Source: a virus. From it: 64,000 nt of DNA. The notes under the pieces were generated by a model. It was not told where the DNA came from, ran no database searches, and saw nothing but the letters and a program-made list of their open reading frames with translations. Both the position numbers and the translations under genes were made by a program. Position 1 is the first letter of the stretch. Each line of letters opens with the position of its first letter. The stretch is from the IMG/VR virus record IMGVR_UViG_3300023174_000117, positions 1 through 64,000 of that record; one strand, given 5' to 3'. This document shows positions 28,191-36,216 of this stretch, one piece after another.

Positions 28191-28568
28191 CTATTTTTTT
28201 GATAAAAAGAATTTTATTTGTTCTAACGTTTGGGATGTGTCACTGGCCAGCTTGTGATAATCGCCAATGATTTTCTTCAAGTCATCTATTCGCTCAGATC
28301 TTAATTGAGAATTTTCTTGCGTTTTTTCCTGAAGCTCTTTTTGAGCATTTATAAGTTCTCTTTCTAGGTAGTTGATTTTTTTCTCATATCTTTCTTGATT
28401 TTGAGTTACTTTCGTCTCAAGTACCTTCTCTTTTTCATTTATGTTTTTTTCTTTTCCAAACATTTTATTTTCTTTATGAATATTCCAAAAGAAAATCATG
28501 GCCGCAATAATTCCCCAAATGCCACCCTTTTCTATAAGCCCAGATATTATAATAGTAAAAGGATCCAT
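28191..28568 (-). CDS. Single-span membrane protein with long coiled coil (BhlA/UviB-like topology)
   Basis: This is a 125-residue protein. Residues 8-30 form a hydrophobic segment (GGIWGIIAAMIFFWNIHKE), followed by a continuous charged coiled coil to the C-terminus (YEKKINYLERELINAQKELQ). This one-span plus cytoplasmic coiled coil layout is that of BhlA/UviB-type holin-like proteins and also of inner-membrane spanins. It lies close to another membrane protein at 25036-25281, so the region may hold lysis functions. There is no strong ribosome site: TAAATAATC precedes ATG, with the recurrent promoter-like element just upstream. The role is inferred from topology. Confidence 0.45.
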   Translation of the reverse strand: MDPFTIIISGLIEKGGIWGIIAAMIFFWNIHKENKMFGKEKNINEKEKVLETKVTQNQERYEKKINYLERELINAQKELQEKTQENSQLRSERIDDLKKIIGDYHKLASDTSQTLEQIKFFLSKK

Positions 28569-28582
28569 GATTATTTACCTGT

Positions 28583-28596
28583 AATATTAGCAGAGT
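28583..28596 (-). promoter_or_regulatory. Candidate promoter element upstream of the coiled-coil membrane protein
   Basis: The minus strand reads CTCTGCTAATATTA, 15-28 bases upstream of the ATG at 28568. The near-identical CCTGCTAATATTA occurs the same distance upstream of the gene starting at 49582. Confidence 0.4.
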
Positions 28597-28656
28597 TTTA
28601 TAGTTATTACTTTTATATCTTTATATAGCAAACTTGAACTTTAAAAGGAGATAATG

Positions 28657-28887
28657 ATGAAAGATTATATTTTTATATTGGCAAGCACATCAGATGTTGG
28701 ACAAATTGATCTGTCGGGCTTGGTCGAACTATACAACCAGGGCAGCCCTTTTGTAAAAGTTTATCCATTTCAGGTTCCGACTCAATGCGACGATACGACA
28801 GTAAGTCTAATGGGAAGGGGATTTGCTTTTAATGCCGGATATAATTCAATCGGAACAATAAGTATGGTAATAGCTGTCAATCCATAA
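28657..28887 (+). CDS. Small plus-strand protein of unknown function
   Basis: This 76-residue protein is one of only three plus-strand genes here. AAGGAG (28645-28650) is an excellent ribosome site; the second of two adjacent ATG codons (28657) has the better 6-base spacing, while 28654 would add one Met. The sequence looks like a small alpha/beta or beta protein (YIFILASTSDVGQIDLSG, ending in FNAGYNSIGTISMVIAVNP). It has no Lys-rich DNA-binding character and no membrane span long enough to call. It converges with the gene ending at 28904, leaving 16 bases. Function unknown. Confidence 0.55.
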   Translation: MKDYIFILASTSDVGQIDLSGLVELYNQGSPFVKVYPFQVPTQCDDTTVSLMGRGFAFNAGYNSIGTISMVIAVNP

Positions 28888-28903
28888 TTATTGTATTGAT
28901 AAT

Positions 28904-29812
28904 CTATATTATTCTTCTGGCTCGAACGTGGCGAAGGCGATTCAGGGCAGGACTTCCGCTGGTCAAATTACTATAGGTTCCAAAGCTTCTTGGTCCAGGT
29001 CTAATGCTGTTCTTGATAAACTTAAGCCTTTCCCTATAGCTGCTTAGCCAAGTACCAAAGTGAGTCTGTAAGAAGTCACCTAAAGCTGGTGGCTGATAAG
29101 AGAGTCCTCCATCGCTTATGGTGAAATCTCTGCCCTTTTCAATTAATGCCTGGGAGGATATTGCAAAAACATAAGCTCCCTCTACAAGAGCTGCGGCAAA
29201 TAACTTGTAAATAACTTCATCGGCAAAAGTAAAACTTGTAAAGAATGGAATCATATTGAATTCAGAAAGGGCCTGACAGAGAAAACATATTAGGATATCA
29301 TCTGAAAAGACATCGCATTCTTCGGTTATGATCTCACCGTAAGAATCGTACATTATTGCGCCAAATTCATCTCTTTTAGGCTTCTTACCTGAATTGCGAA
29401 GTCTTGCCTTAAGAAACTTCAGAAGAACGTTTATGCCTAAAATTTCGGCGTCTGTAAAGTCAAAATTGACATCATCTCCAAGTCTTATAGATCCTGATAT
29501 GGCAGAAGATTCATCAACAACGAGAAACTGAAATACGTTTTGTACAGAGATTCCATTTATTTGTGCAGACCAGCTATCAGTCCAGTTGCCCTTATCAGAT
29601 AATTTTGGAACAGAATATGTATATTGATATAACCCCAATTCAACTCTAGTTATGCCACTAGAAGTAGGGCCAACAATCACATTCCCATTGAGGTCTTTTA
29701 TAGTTATCTCTGGAGTCGAATCGGTATCTGTCGGTAGACCGTCGATACCGTAATATTGAATGGAAAGGATTACATCCTGTCCACGAATTGCTTTGCTTCT
29801 GGTATTTGCCAT
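28904..29812 (-). CDS. Virion structural protein, probably neck or connector
   Basis: This is a 302-residue protein. The N-terminal 100 residues are an Ig-like beta domain (VILSIQYYGIDGLPTDTDST, then ITIKDLNGNVIVGPTSSGIT). The C-terminal half is helical with a distinctive segment, LVEGAYVFAISSQALIEKGRDF then TISDGGLSYQPPALGDFLQ, and a final basic tail (RHVRARRII). I recall this helical pattern from structural proteins of other myoviruses, but the exact function is not known. GCGGAG lies before the ATG, which follows the stop of the neighbouring 110-residue gene by one base, so the two are co-translated. Confidence 0.5.
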   Translation of the reverse strand: MANTRSKAIRGQDVILSIQYYGIDGLPTDTDSTPEITIKDLNGNVIVGPTSSGITRVELGLYQYTYSVPKLSDKGNWTDSWSAQINGISVQNVFQFLVVDESSAISGSIRLGDDVNFDFTDAEILGINVLLKFLKARLRNSGKKPKRDEFGAIMYDSYGEIITEECDVFSDDILICFLCQALSEFNMIPFFTSFTFADEVIYKLFAAALVEGAYVFAISSQALIEKGRDFTISDGGLSYQPPALGDFLQTHFGTWLSSYRERLKFIKNSIRPGPRSFGTYSNLTSGSPALNRLRHVRARRII

Positions 29813-30145
29813 TTATTTAGGCTCCGCTCTTGGTGCAGATATCACTTGTTTTTGTGACTGGGACGAAACTGTGAAGTTATCTATTGTAACGTAATCTTCA
29901 CCACTTAACGTTGTTTTTATTATAACAATATAATCTCCAGCTATCTGGGGAGTAAAGCTATAATAGTATGTAGCAGAACTTGAATCTATGGCTGTTGCCA
30001 AAGCAGGTAGGCCAGGAACCAGGGAGCCGTTTGGTTTTATAATTTTTTCTATCGTCGGAACTTGTCCAACTAGCGGCTTTCCATTTAATGTTACTTGCAC
30101 CGGTATCTTTACCTCGGCCCCAAGCAAATAGCTTCCTAAACCCAT
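29813..30145 (-). CDS. Small Ig-like structural protein
   Basis: This is a 110-residue beta-rich protein (VKIPVQVTLNGKPLVGQVPT, then SATYYYSFTPQIAGDYIVII), resembling the N-terminal Ig-like domain of the next gene product. The ATG at 30145 is chosen because AGGTGA lies 6 bases upstream; a TTG at 30166 is in frame but lacks a ribosome site. It probably is a virion accessory protein encoded with the 302-residue neighbour. No named family recognised. Confidence 0.5.
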   Translation of the reverse strand: MGLGSYLLGAEVKIPVQVTLNGKPLVGQVPTIEKIIKPNGSLVPGLPALATAIDSSSATYYYSFTPQIAGDYIVIIKTTLSGEDYVTIDNFTVSSQSQKQVISAPRAEPK

Positions 30146-30153
30146 GAAATCAC

Positions 30154-30180
30154 CTACTACTATCAATAATTATTAATATA
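30154..30180. promoter_or_regulatory. Bidirectional AT-rich promoter-like region
   Basis: The only divergent junction around the DUF2827 genes. The plus strand reads CTACTACTATCAATAATT followed by ATTAATATA; the minus strand gives TATATTAATAATTATTG. Both resemble the recurrent element found upstream of other genes, so one short region could serve the plus-strand pair and the minus-strand Ig-like gene. Confidence 0.35.
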
Positions 30181-30190
30181 TGAGAAGTGC

Positions 30191-31276
30191 ATGAAAAAAT
30201 TAAAAGTTGGAATTACAACCAGAGATGAGGCAAGTATTTGGTCTAATGGTTTGGACCAAAATATATATTTTCTGTATAAGATGCTTGAAGACATGGGTTA
30301 TGACCCACATTTGATTACAGAAGCACAGAATTCTCTAAAACTTGTCGACATTAAAGTTGAAAAACAGGATGTCTATTCTATTCGAGAGTTTGACCTTGTA
30401 CTTGAAGTAGCTCACCCATTAAGTGAGAAACTTACTTCATATTATAACAGCCTTGGAAAACCATTAGTTTCTATAAAATATGGAAACTCTTTTATGATAG
30501 ATTTGGAAAAATATATTCAAAAAAATGGAGAAAATAAAAATTTTTCTACAGGTGTAAATATCCCATTCCGAAATAGAGAGATTTGGGTTTCAGAACAATT
30601 CTATAAATTCAAGGATTATATAGAAGTTTTAACAAGAACTAACGTCAAAGTAATTCCTTACATTTGGGATTCTTCTATATTAAGAATGTATGATGAGGGC
30701 TTTCATAATCAGGATATGAAAGTTAAGAAAGAAGATTTCAGAAAGTTAGCTATAGTTGAGCCAAACTTAAATATATTGAAAAACTGCATGGTCCCTCTAG
30801 CTATATGTGATATGGCTTACGATAAAAGAAGTGACCTGATCAAGGAAGTTCTTTGCTTCAATTCAAAGTCGATGGATAAAAATAACGTATTTATGAATTA
30901 TATTAAGTGCTTAAATATACATAAGAATAAAATATCTTCCTATGAGGGCAGATACCCATTGTATAAGATATTTAAAAATAACAATGCAAATACGATTATT
31001 TCAAATCAACTTTTTAACGAACAAAATTATGTCTACTTAGAAACGCTTTTTTACAAAAGACTTCTTATTCACAATAGCCCGCTATTTAAAGATGTTGGAT
31101 ATTACTATCCGGAATTTGATGTAAATAAAGGTTCCGACGTATTGATTGAGGCGCTGGAATCATTCGATCAAGTTAAACATATTGATTCTTATGAGGCGAA
31201 ACTAGAGCAAGTTTCTATTTATAATGAGAAGAACCAACAAGTGACAAGAGAACTTATTGAAGGTGTTTTAAAATGA
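30191..31276 (+). CDS. DUF2827 glycosyltransferase-like protein, copy 1
   Basis: This 361-residue protein matches the DUF2827 pattern as I remember it: a start with VGITTRDEASIWSNGLDQN, then VKVIPYIWDSS, LAIVEPNLNILKNCMVPLA, a YEGRYPLYKIF segment and a C-terminal Rossmann-like part with NQLFNEQNYVYLETLFYK and LIHNSPLFKDVGYYYPEF. The layout is that of a GT-B glycosyltransferase, though the DUF2827 function is unproved. GAGAAG lies before the ATG. It overlaps copy 2 by 4 bases (ATGA). Set on the opposite strand among virion genes, it may modify a virion protein, a fibre or the host surface; this is inference. Confidence 0.65.
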   Translation: MKKLKVGITTRDEASIWSNGLDQNIYFLYKMLEDMGYDPHLITEAQNSLKLVDIKVEKQDVYSIREFDLVLEVAHPLSEKLTSYYNSLGKPLVSIKYGNSFMIDLEKYIQKNGENKNFSTGVNIPFRNREIWVSEQFYKFKDYIEVLTRTNVKVIPYIWDSSILRMYDEGFHNQDMKVKKEDFRKLAIVEPNLNILKNCMVPLAICDMAYDKRSDLIKEVLCFNSKSMDKNNVFMNYIKCLNIHKNKISSYEGRYPLYKIFKNNNANTIISNQLFNEQNYVYLETLFYKRLLIHNSPLFKDVGYYYPEFDVNKGSDVLIEALESFDQVKHIDSYEAKLEQVSIYNEKNQQVTRELIEGVLK

Positions 31277-32349
31277 GAAAACTCAAGATAGGTGTGACCT
31301 GCAAGGACTCCTCTAAACTTTGGTCCAATGGTTTAACTCAAAATGCTTATTTTTTAATTGAACTTCTAAAAAAGATAGGATACAAGAGAGTTGATCCCGT
31401 ATCTCAATTTGATGATGCGAAAAAATTTATAGAAGAATATGAAATACTCCATTTAAATAAAGACACGATCACAAATTATGATCTTATTATTGAGGTTTGT
31501 TATTCCGTTACTGATAACCTATTAGATTATGCAAAAAAGAAAGGTATAAAGGTAATAACGATTAACTACGGCAACATCCTGATGTTGATGCAGGAGGACT
31601 TAGTTTTAAATCCAAAAAGCAATCCTGCGGTTAATAGAGGCGGATTAGACTCTTGGATCTCTCCACACTTTGAGTTTTCAAAAGGATTTGTTGAGACAAC
31701 ATCAAAGGGAAGGGTTGAAATCTGTCCTTATATTTGGTCTCCAAAGATATTTAACAAATATTGCAAAACAAATAATTTAGATATTTTTTATAAAGACAAA
31801 GCAAACATAAACAAAGTTGGAATATTTGAATCAAATATAAACATAATTAAAACATGTATTTATCCTCTAATTTCTTTGGAGAAGTTAGAGAGAGAAGATA
31901 AAAATATAATAAAGGAAATCCTCATCTTTAATGCTGTACATCTGAAGGATAACCCTAAATTCAAGGAAATAACATCAAATTTTGATATATTTTTAAACAA
32001 AAAAATATCGGCAGAGGGAAGATACCCACTGCCGAATATGTTGGCGAAAGGCTATGTTGGAATGATTCTCTCTCACCAATTTTATTGCGATCTAAATTAT
32101 CTAACTCTAGAAGGATTTTATTCTGGTCACCCCGTAATTCATAACAGCGAATTCTGTAAGGATGCTGGATATTTTTACGAAACATTTAGTGCGGATAGCT
32201 GCGTATCTCAAATAAAGAAGGCCATAGAAACTCACGATGAAAATATAGAAAATTATAGAAAATCGGCCAAAGAAGTTATATTTAAGTTCTCCGCAGAGAA
32301 TCCAGAGAACATAACAAAATATAGATATCTTATAGATAATATCAGCTAG
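31273..32349 (+). CDS. DUF2827 glycosyltransferase-like protein, copy 2
   Basis: This 358-residue paralogue of copy 1 keeps the same landmarks: KIGVTCKDSSKLWSNGLTQN, ICPYIWSPKIF, VGIFESNINIIKTCIYPLI, AEGRYPLPNML, then LSHQFYCDLNYLTLEGFYSG and HNSEFCKDAGYFYETF. Spacing of these blocks is preserved, so it is a true tandem duplicate that has diverged over most of its length. Translation is coupled to copy 1 by the ATGA overlap. Its 3' end overlaps the 3' end of the minus-strand gene 32342-32683 by 8 bases. Two copies suggest two substrates or a heterodimer; neither is shown by the sequence. Confidence 0.65.
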   Translation: MRKLKIGVTCKDSSKLWSNGLTQNAYFLIELLKKIGYKRVDPVSQFDDAKKFIEEYEILHLNKDTITNYDLIIEVCYSVTDNLLDYAKKKGIKVITINYGNILMLMQEDLVLNPKSNPAVNRGGLDSWISPHFEFSKGFVETTSKGRVEICPYIWSPKIFNKYCKTNNLDIFYKDKANINKVGIFESNINIIKTCIYPLISLEKLEREDKNIIKEILIFNAVHLKDNPKFKEITSNFDIFLNKKISAEGRYPLPNMLAKGYVGMILSHQFYCDLNYLTLEGFYSGHPVIHNSEFCKDAGYFYETFSADSCVSQIKKAIETHDENIENYRKSAKEVIFKFSAENPENITKYRYLIDNIS

Positions 32350-32683
32350 ATTTCATATATTTGACAATAACTACGGATGTTCCTGGCAGCCAACGATTGA
32401 AATTTCCATCGTATAAAACGAAATCAAATCCATCCAAAGATGTTTTTTCTGAAAAATCAAAGTCATGAGAAGCTTTTAATCCGTTGACAAAAACTTCTAA
32501 TGATGAACTTACAAAGCTATAGGAAGTAATGTAGCTATATTTTCCAGGAAGAACTTGTTTTGTTATATCCTCGGTGATGTGTATGACACCGTTTATTTCA
32601 GTTCTTATTACGCTATTTCCATATGGCGTATTTCCTTCATCCGTAACTGAAAAATTTCCAGATGTTATATTAATTATTGCCAT
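32342..32683 (-). CDS. Small beta-rich structural protein
   Basis: This is a 113-residue protein, beta-rich, with a segment SLEVFVNGLKASHDFDFSE that resembles the C-terminal domain of the 918-residue fibre (GLEVFVNGNLLRPVF). It probably is a small fibre tip or trimming domain on its own. It is encoded just after two small genes on the same strand and overlaps the previous gene by 14 bases. Its 3' end converges on copy 2 of DUF2827. Confidence 0.5.
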   Translation of the reverse strand: MAIINITSGNFSVTDEGNTPYGNSVIRTEINGVIHITEDITKQVLPGKYSYITSYSFVSSSLEVFVNGLKASHDFDFSEKTSLDGFDFVLYDGNFNRWLPGTSVVIVKYMKSS

Positions 32684-32993
32684 CTATTTCCTCAAATACC
32701 TCTAAAAATGGTGCATTTGGAACTTCGTTGTTTATAGGAAATCGCATAGCATCATCTGGATTCGTATAAATATCGTTGGCTTGAACAAAATTATCAAAGT
32801 GATATTTGAACGCAAAGTCTTTATAAGCGGCAATCCATTTGTTTAGTCTTAGCAACTGCTGCCTTGTCTCCGAAGAAAGAGCTTCGCTATGGTCTTGCAG
32901 TAAAAGCTCTTCAAATGGCTTGTAATAAAAATTTGCATCATTTTCAGCACGCTCTTGACAAACCCTGTTCTTTGATTTGACATAAACAGGCAT
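32670..32993 (-). CDS. Small protein of unknown function
   Basis: This is a 107-residue mainly helical protein (CQERAENDANFYYKPFEELL, then LLRLNKWIAAYKDFAFKYHF). The ATG at 32993 is chosen over a TTG at 33008 because GGAGG lies 7 bases upstream of it. It starts just after the stop of the 116-residue gene. No family recognised; the location suggests a virion accessory role. Confidence 0.5.
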   Translation of the reverse strand: MPVYVKSKNRVCQERAENDANFYYKPFEELLLQDHSEALSSETRQQLLRLNKWIAAYKDFAFKYHFDNFVQANDIYTNPDDAMRFPINNEVPNAPFLEVFEEIDGNN

Positions 32994-32994
32994 A

Positions 32995-33345
32995 TTAGGC
33001 CCTCCCAATTCTCTCTAAAAAGCTTCGAGCCCTGTCCGAAGGATGCATTGCGGAAAATTCAGTATTTTCTTCGGAAGTTATTCCGGTTGAAGATGGTCCT
33101 TCCTGCCCTGGTTTATTCTGTTCACTTATGGACTCAAGAATCGGAAGTATTTCAGAGTAGACCTCCTCTCTAACTTTCCCATCATATTTGACCATAATTA
33201 CTTTATTTAAATCGTTACAATCATCATTCAATATATCCTTAAGGCAGTCCAAATAACCTTCTGAGTAAGAAACAGCCTTACTACTTTCACTTTTTGCATT
33301 TTTTATTTGCGAAATTAAATTTAATAACTTATCTCTAGCATTCAT
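32995..33345 (-). CDS. Small acidic protein of unknown function
   Basis: This 116-residue protein starts at the ATG at 33345 (MNARDKLLNLISQ), which has AGGAG at good spacing. A longer in-frame reading to 33432 would add a hydrophobic N-terminus, but that part is only the translated terminator stem and leader of the fibre gene, so it is not used. The protein has a helical N-terminal half and a Ser/Glu-rich linker near residues 75-100, ending in a short helix (HPSDRARSFLERIGRA). Function unknown. Confidence 0.55.
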   Translation of the reverse strand: MNARDKLLNLISQIKNAKSESSKAVSYSEGYLDCLKDILNDDCNDLNKVIMVKYDGKVREEVYSEILPILESISEQNKPGQEGPSSTGITSEENTEFSAMHPSDRARSFLERIGRA

Positions 33346-33402
33346 ATTGACTCCTAGAATATAAGTCTTAATTAGTAATAGGGCGAATAATAAATAAAAA
33401 AA

Positions 33403-33429
33403 GAGGGGGTGAGAAAAACTCACCCCCTC
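33403..33429 (-). terminator. Strong intrinsic terminator after the coiled-coil fibre gene
   Basis: GAGGGGGTGAG (33403-33413) pairs perfectly with CTCACCCCCTC (33419-33429) around a 5-base loop. On the minus strand the stem is followed by eight T residues. It sits 31 bases beyond the fibre stop codon. Confidence 0.9.
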
Positions 33430-33459
33430 CATCAGATTAAAACAGCTTTATTTTGCCAA

Positions 33460-36216
33460 TTAGGCGATTGCTTCTGTACCGACTAGGTTATAGCGAACCT
33501 GAATCTCGTCACCATTGGTGAGCTTGAAGGGGAATGCTATACCGAAGGTATCGGTGCCTACGTCGGAGTAGAAGAGGTAATCACCATTGAGACCAGAGAA
33601 GGAGATAGAGCTTGGTGCAGAGATAACCTTGATGGCTCCAAATGCATCAAACACTGGTCTTAGGAGGTTACCGTTTACAAAGACTTCGAGACCAGGTACG
33701 AATACGAATGGTGCAGACTGAACGATGTCAGGTCCGAAGTTGAATGTATAGGTCTTCTTGAGAGCGGATGCAGTGTCAAGATTGATGTTAGTTGCAGCGG
33801 AAACAGAAGAGAATCCACCAGAACCAACTCTAGCCATAAAGACCTTGGTAGCAGTGTCAGCAGTAATTGAAGCTTCAGCGGAGGCGATGGTGCTTTCGGC
33901 ATCAGATAGTCTTGCTTCGATAGAAGAATCGACGGAAGCGCGAGCAACCTCTTCATCGGAGAGACGGCTGGTTAGGGATGAATCACCAACTTCTCTTGCA
34001 GACTCTTCGGTAGAGAGGCGTGTGGTGAGAGATGTGTCACCAGAAGCTCTGGTAGACTCTTCGGTGGAGAGACGAGTCTCTAGAGAAGTATCGGCAGAAG
34101 CTCTTGTGGAAACCTCGGTAGAGATACGACCAGCGAGAGAGGCATCGGCAGATGCTCTTAGAGATACTTCGTCAGAGAGGCGACCAGCGAGAGATGCGTC
34201 AACAGAAGAGCGAGTAACTTCCTCAGAAGAGAGACGGGTTGTGAAGGAAGTATCAGCAGAAGATCTGGTAGACTCTTCGGTAGAGAGACGGGTCTCTAGG
34301 GAGGTGTCAGCAGAAGCTCTTACAGATGCTTCGAGGGTATCAGCAGATGCACGAACAGACTCTTCAGTGGAGAGACGGGTGGTTAGAGAGGAGTCGCCAG
34401 AAATTCTGGAAGACTCTTCGCTGGAAACCTGAACGGCGAGTGAAGAATCGGCAGCGGCTCTGACAGAAGCTTCGACAGAATCTGCAGAAGAGCGAGCAAC
34501 TTCCTCAGAAGATAGGCGAACGGTTAGAGAAGAATCGCCTGCGCTTCTTAGGGAGACCTCATCAGAGATACGACCCATTAGAGAGGAATCTGCAGAAGCT
34601 CTGACAGAAGCCTCAACGGAGTCGGCAGAAGCTCTTACGGAAACCTCGTTAGAGATTAGAGTAGAGAGAGATGTATCTGCTGTAGCTCTGGTGGACTCTT
34701 CGGTTGATAGTCTGGTTGTGAGAGAGGTATCTGCAGCAGCTCTGGTAGAGGCTTCGGTGGAGATTCTGGTATCAATGCTGCTTACTAGACCGGAAAGTTC
34801 GTTGTAGTCTGCGAACTTAACGAGAGAGTAGAGCAGACCGAGTGGGCCCCAGGTAGAGATGGTTAGATCGCCATCAACTTCGGAGACGACAACATAAGCG
34901 TCGTTACCGTCCTTGACGTAGTATGCCCAACCTTCCATTACTGGAGTGCCACCTGCTGAAATAACAGAGTTATAAGCAGTTACATCACCAGCAGCAACTG
35001 GAGTTGCGGCACTCATGGCGGACTCTAGAGCGCTTACAGTGGCGAATGAACCCTTCCAGGTTACACCGGCAACCATACCAGCTTCGATGATGCTAACTCT
35101 GATACCTAGAGAGCTGTCGCCTGCAGTCCTGGAGGACTCTTCGGTGGAAACTCTGGAGGTTAGAGAGGTATCAGCAGAAGCTCTGATTGAAGCCTCAAGA
35201 TCGTCAGCAGATGCACGAGTAGAAACCTCATCGGAGATACGAACGGCGAGAGAGGAATCACCAGCGGCTCTGACAGAAACCTCGTCGGAGACAAGGGCTG
35301 CGAGAGAAGAATCTGCAGTAGAGCGAGTGGCCTCTTCAGAGGAAAGACGGGTGGTGAGAGAGGTGTCGGCAGAAGCTCTTACAGAAGCCTCGGTGGAGAG
35401 GTTTGCAGCGAGAGAAGCATCGCCAGAAGCTCTTGCAGAAACCTCATTGGAGATGCGGCCAGCGAGAGAAGCATCGCCAGAAGATCTTAGGGAGACCTCA
35501 TCGGAGATACGGCCAGCGAGAGAGGTGTCAGCAGAAGTTCTTGCGGAGACTTCGCTAGAAACGAGTACGGCGAGAGAAGAGTCGGCAGAAGAACGAGTTA
35601 CTTCCTCAGAAGAAACGCGAACGGTTAGAGAGGCATCGGCAGAATCTCTGACAGAAGCTTCTACAGAGTCTGCAGAAGAACGTGCAACTTCTTCAGAAGA
35701 AACGCGAACGGTGAGAGAAGAATCGGCAAGCTCTCTGGTGGACTCTTCAGTAGAGAGGCGAACAGTGAGGGATGAATCACCAGCAGCTCTTAAGGATACT
35801 TCGTCGGAAACGAGAACGGCGAGAGAAGAATCTGCAGAAGAACGAGTTACTTCCTCAGAAGAGAGGCGAGTGGTGAGGGAGGTGTCAGCAGAACCTCTTG
35901 TAGAAACTTCTACGGAGAGGCTGGACTCTAGAGATGCATCTGCGGAAGCTCTGACGGAGACTTCGACAGAATCTGCAGAAGCGCGAGTAGACTCTTCGGT
36001 AGAAACTCTGGAGGTTAGAGAGCTATCAGCAGATAGTCTGGTGGAAGACTCTGCGGTCATTACTGACTCTACGGAGCTCTTATCAGGTACGACGTTCCAG
36101 TCTACTGCTAGTGCGCCAGTTGCGTCAATTGTAGTTAAGCCACCGGTGCCAAGACCGGAGCGCTCCTCAAGTGTGATCTGGTCACCTGAGATTTTGGTAT
36201 TAAAGGCTCTTGCCAT
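33460..36216 (-). CDS. Repetitive coiled-coil fibre protein (11- and 18-residue repeats)
   Basis: This is a 918-residue fibre. Residues about 50-375 and 475-780 consist of near-identical repeats of type SADTSLTTRLSSEEVTRS (18 residues) and SADSVEASVRA (11 residues). The 18-residue unit equals an 11 plus a 7, the spacing of hendecad and heptad coiled coils, so a long trimeric alpha-helical shaft is likely. A globular insertion lies at about residues 378-470 (EGWAYYVKDGNDAYVVVSE). The C-terminal 135 residues are a beta-rich tip with FVPGLEVFVNGNLLRPVF. AGGA precedes ATG, codon usage is of high-expression type and a strong terminator follows, so the protein is abundant, possibly a head fibre, whisker or tail fibre. 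Which one is unknown. Confidence 0.7.
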   Translation of the reverse strand: MARAFNTKISGDQITLEERSGLGTGGLTTIDATGALAVDWNVVPDKSSVESVMTAESSTRLSADSSLTSRVSTEESTRASADSVEVSVRASADASLESSLSVEVSTRGSADTSLTTRLSSEEVTRSSADSSLAVLVSDEVSLRAAGDSSLTVRLSTEESTRELADSSLTVRVSSEEVARSSADSVEASVRDSADASLTVRVSSEEVTRSSADSSLAVLVSSEVSARTSADTSLAGRISDEVSLRSSGDASLAGRISNEVSARASGDASLAANLSTEASVRASADTSLTTRLSSEEATRSTADSSLAALVSDEVSVRAAGDSSLAVRISDEVSTRASADDLEASIRASADTSLTSRVSTEESSRTAGDSSLGIRVSIIEAGMVAGVTWKGSFATVSALESAMSAATPVAAGDVTAYNSVISAGGTPVMEGWAYYVKDGNDAYVVVSEVDGDLTISTWGPLGLLYSLVKFADYNELSGLVSSIDTRISTEASTRAAADTSLTTRLSTEESTRATADTSLSTLISNEVSVRASADSVEASVRASADSSLMGRISDEVSLRSAGDSSLTVRLSSEEVARSSADSVEASVRAAADSSLAVQVSSEESSRISGDSSLTTRLSTEESVRASADTLEASVRASADTSLETRLSTEESTRSSADTSFTTRLSSEEVTRSSVDASLAGRLSDEVSLRASADASLAGRISTEVSTRASADTSLETRLSTEESTRASGDTSLTTRLSTEESAREVGDSSLTSRLSDEEVARASVDSSIEARLSDAESTIASAEASITADTATKVFMARVGSGGFSSVSAATNINLDTASALKKTYTFNFGPDIVQSAPFVFVPGLEVFVNGNLLRPVFDAFGAIKVISAPSSISFSGLNGDYLFYSDVGTDTFGIAFPFKLTNGDEIQVRYNLVGTEAIA
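33890..36060 (-). repeat. Intragenic repeat array encoding the coiled-coil shaft
   Basis: DNA repeats with 54-base (18-codon) and 33-base (11-codon) periods fill 33890-34790 and 35095-36060, separated by the unique segment encoding the globular insertion. Copies are similar but not identical, so drift and recombination have both acted. The array also produces long spurious open frames on the other strand. Confidence 0.8.

Noticed and set aside
33346-33432. Hydrophobic N-terminal extension of the 116-residue protein that would look like a membrane anchor
   Set aside because: The extension is translated from the terminator stem and leader after the fibre gene; the ATG at 33345 has a strong AGGAG site.
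33890-36060. Possible CRISPR-like or intergenic repeat array
   Set aside because: The repeats are in frame, vary in length by whole codons and encode a regular coiled coil; there are no unique spacers of constant length.
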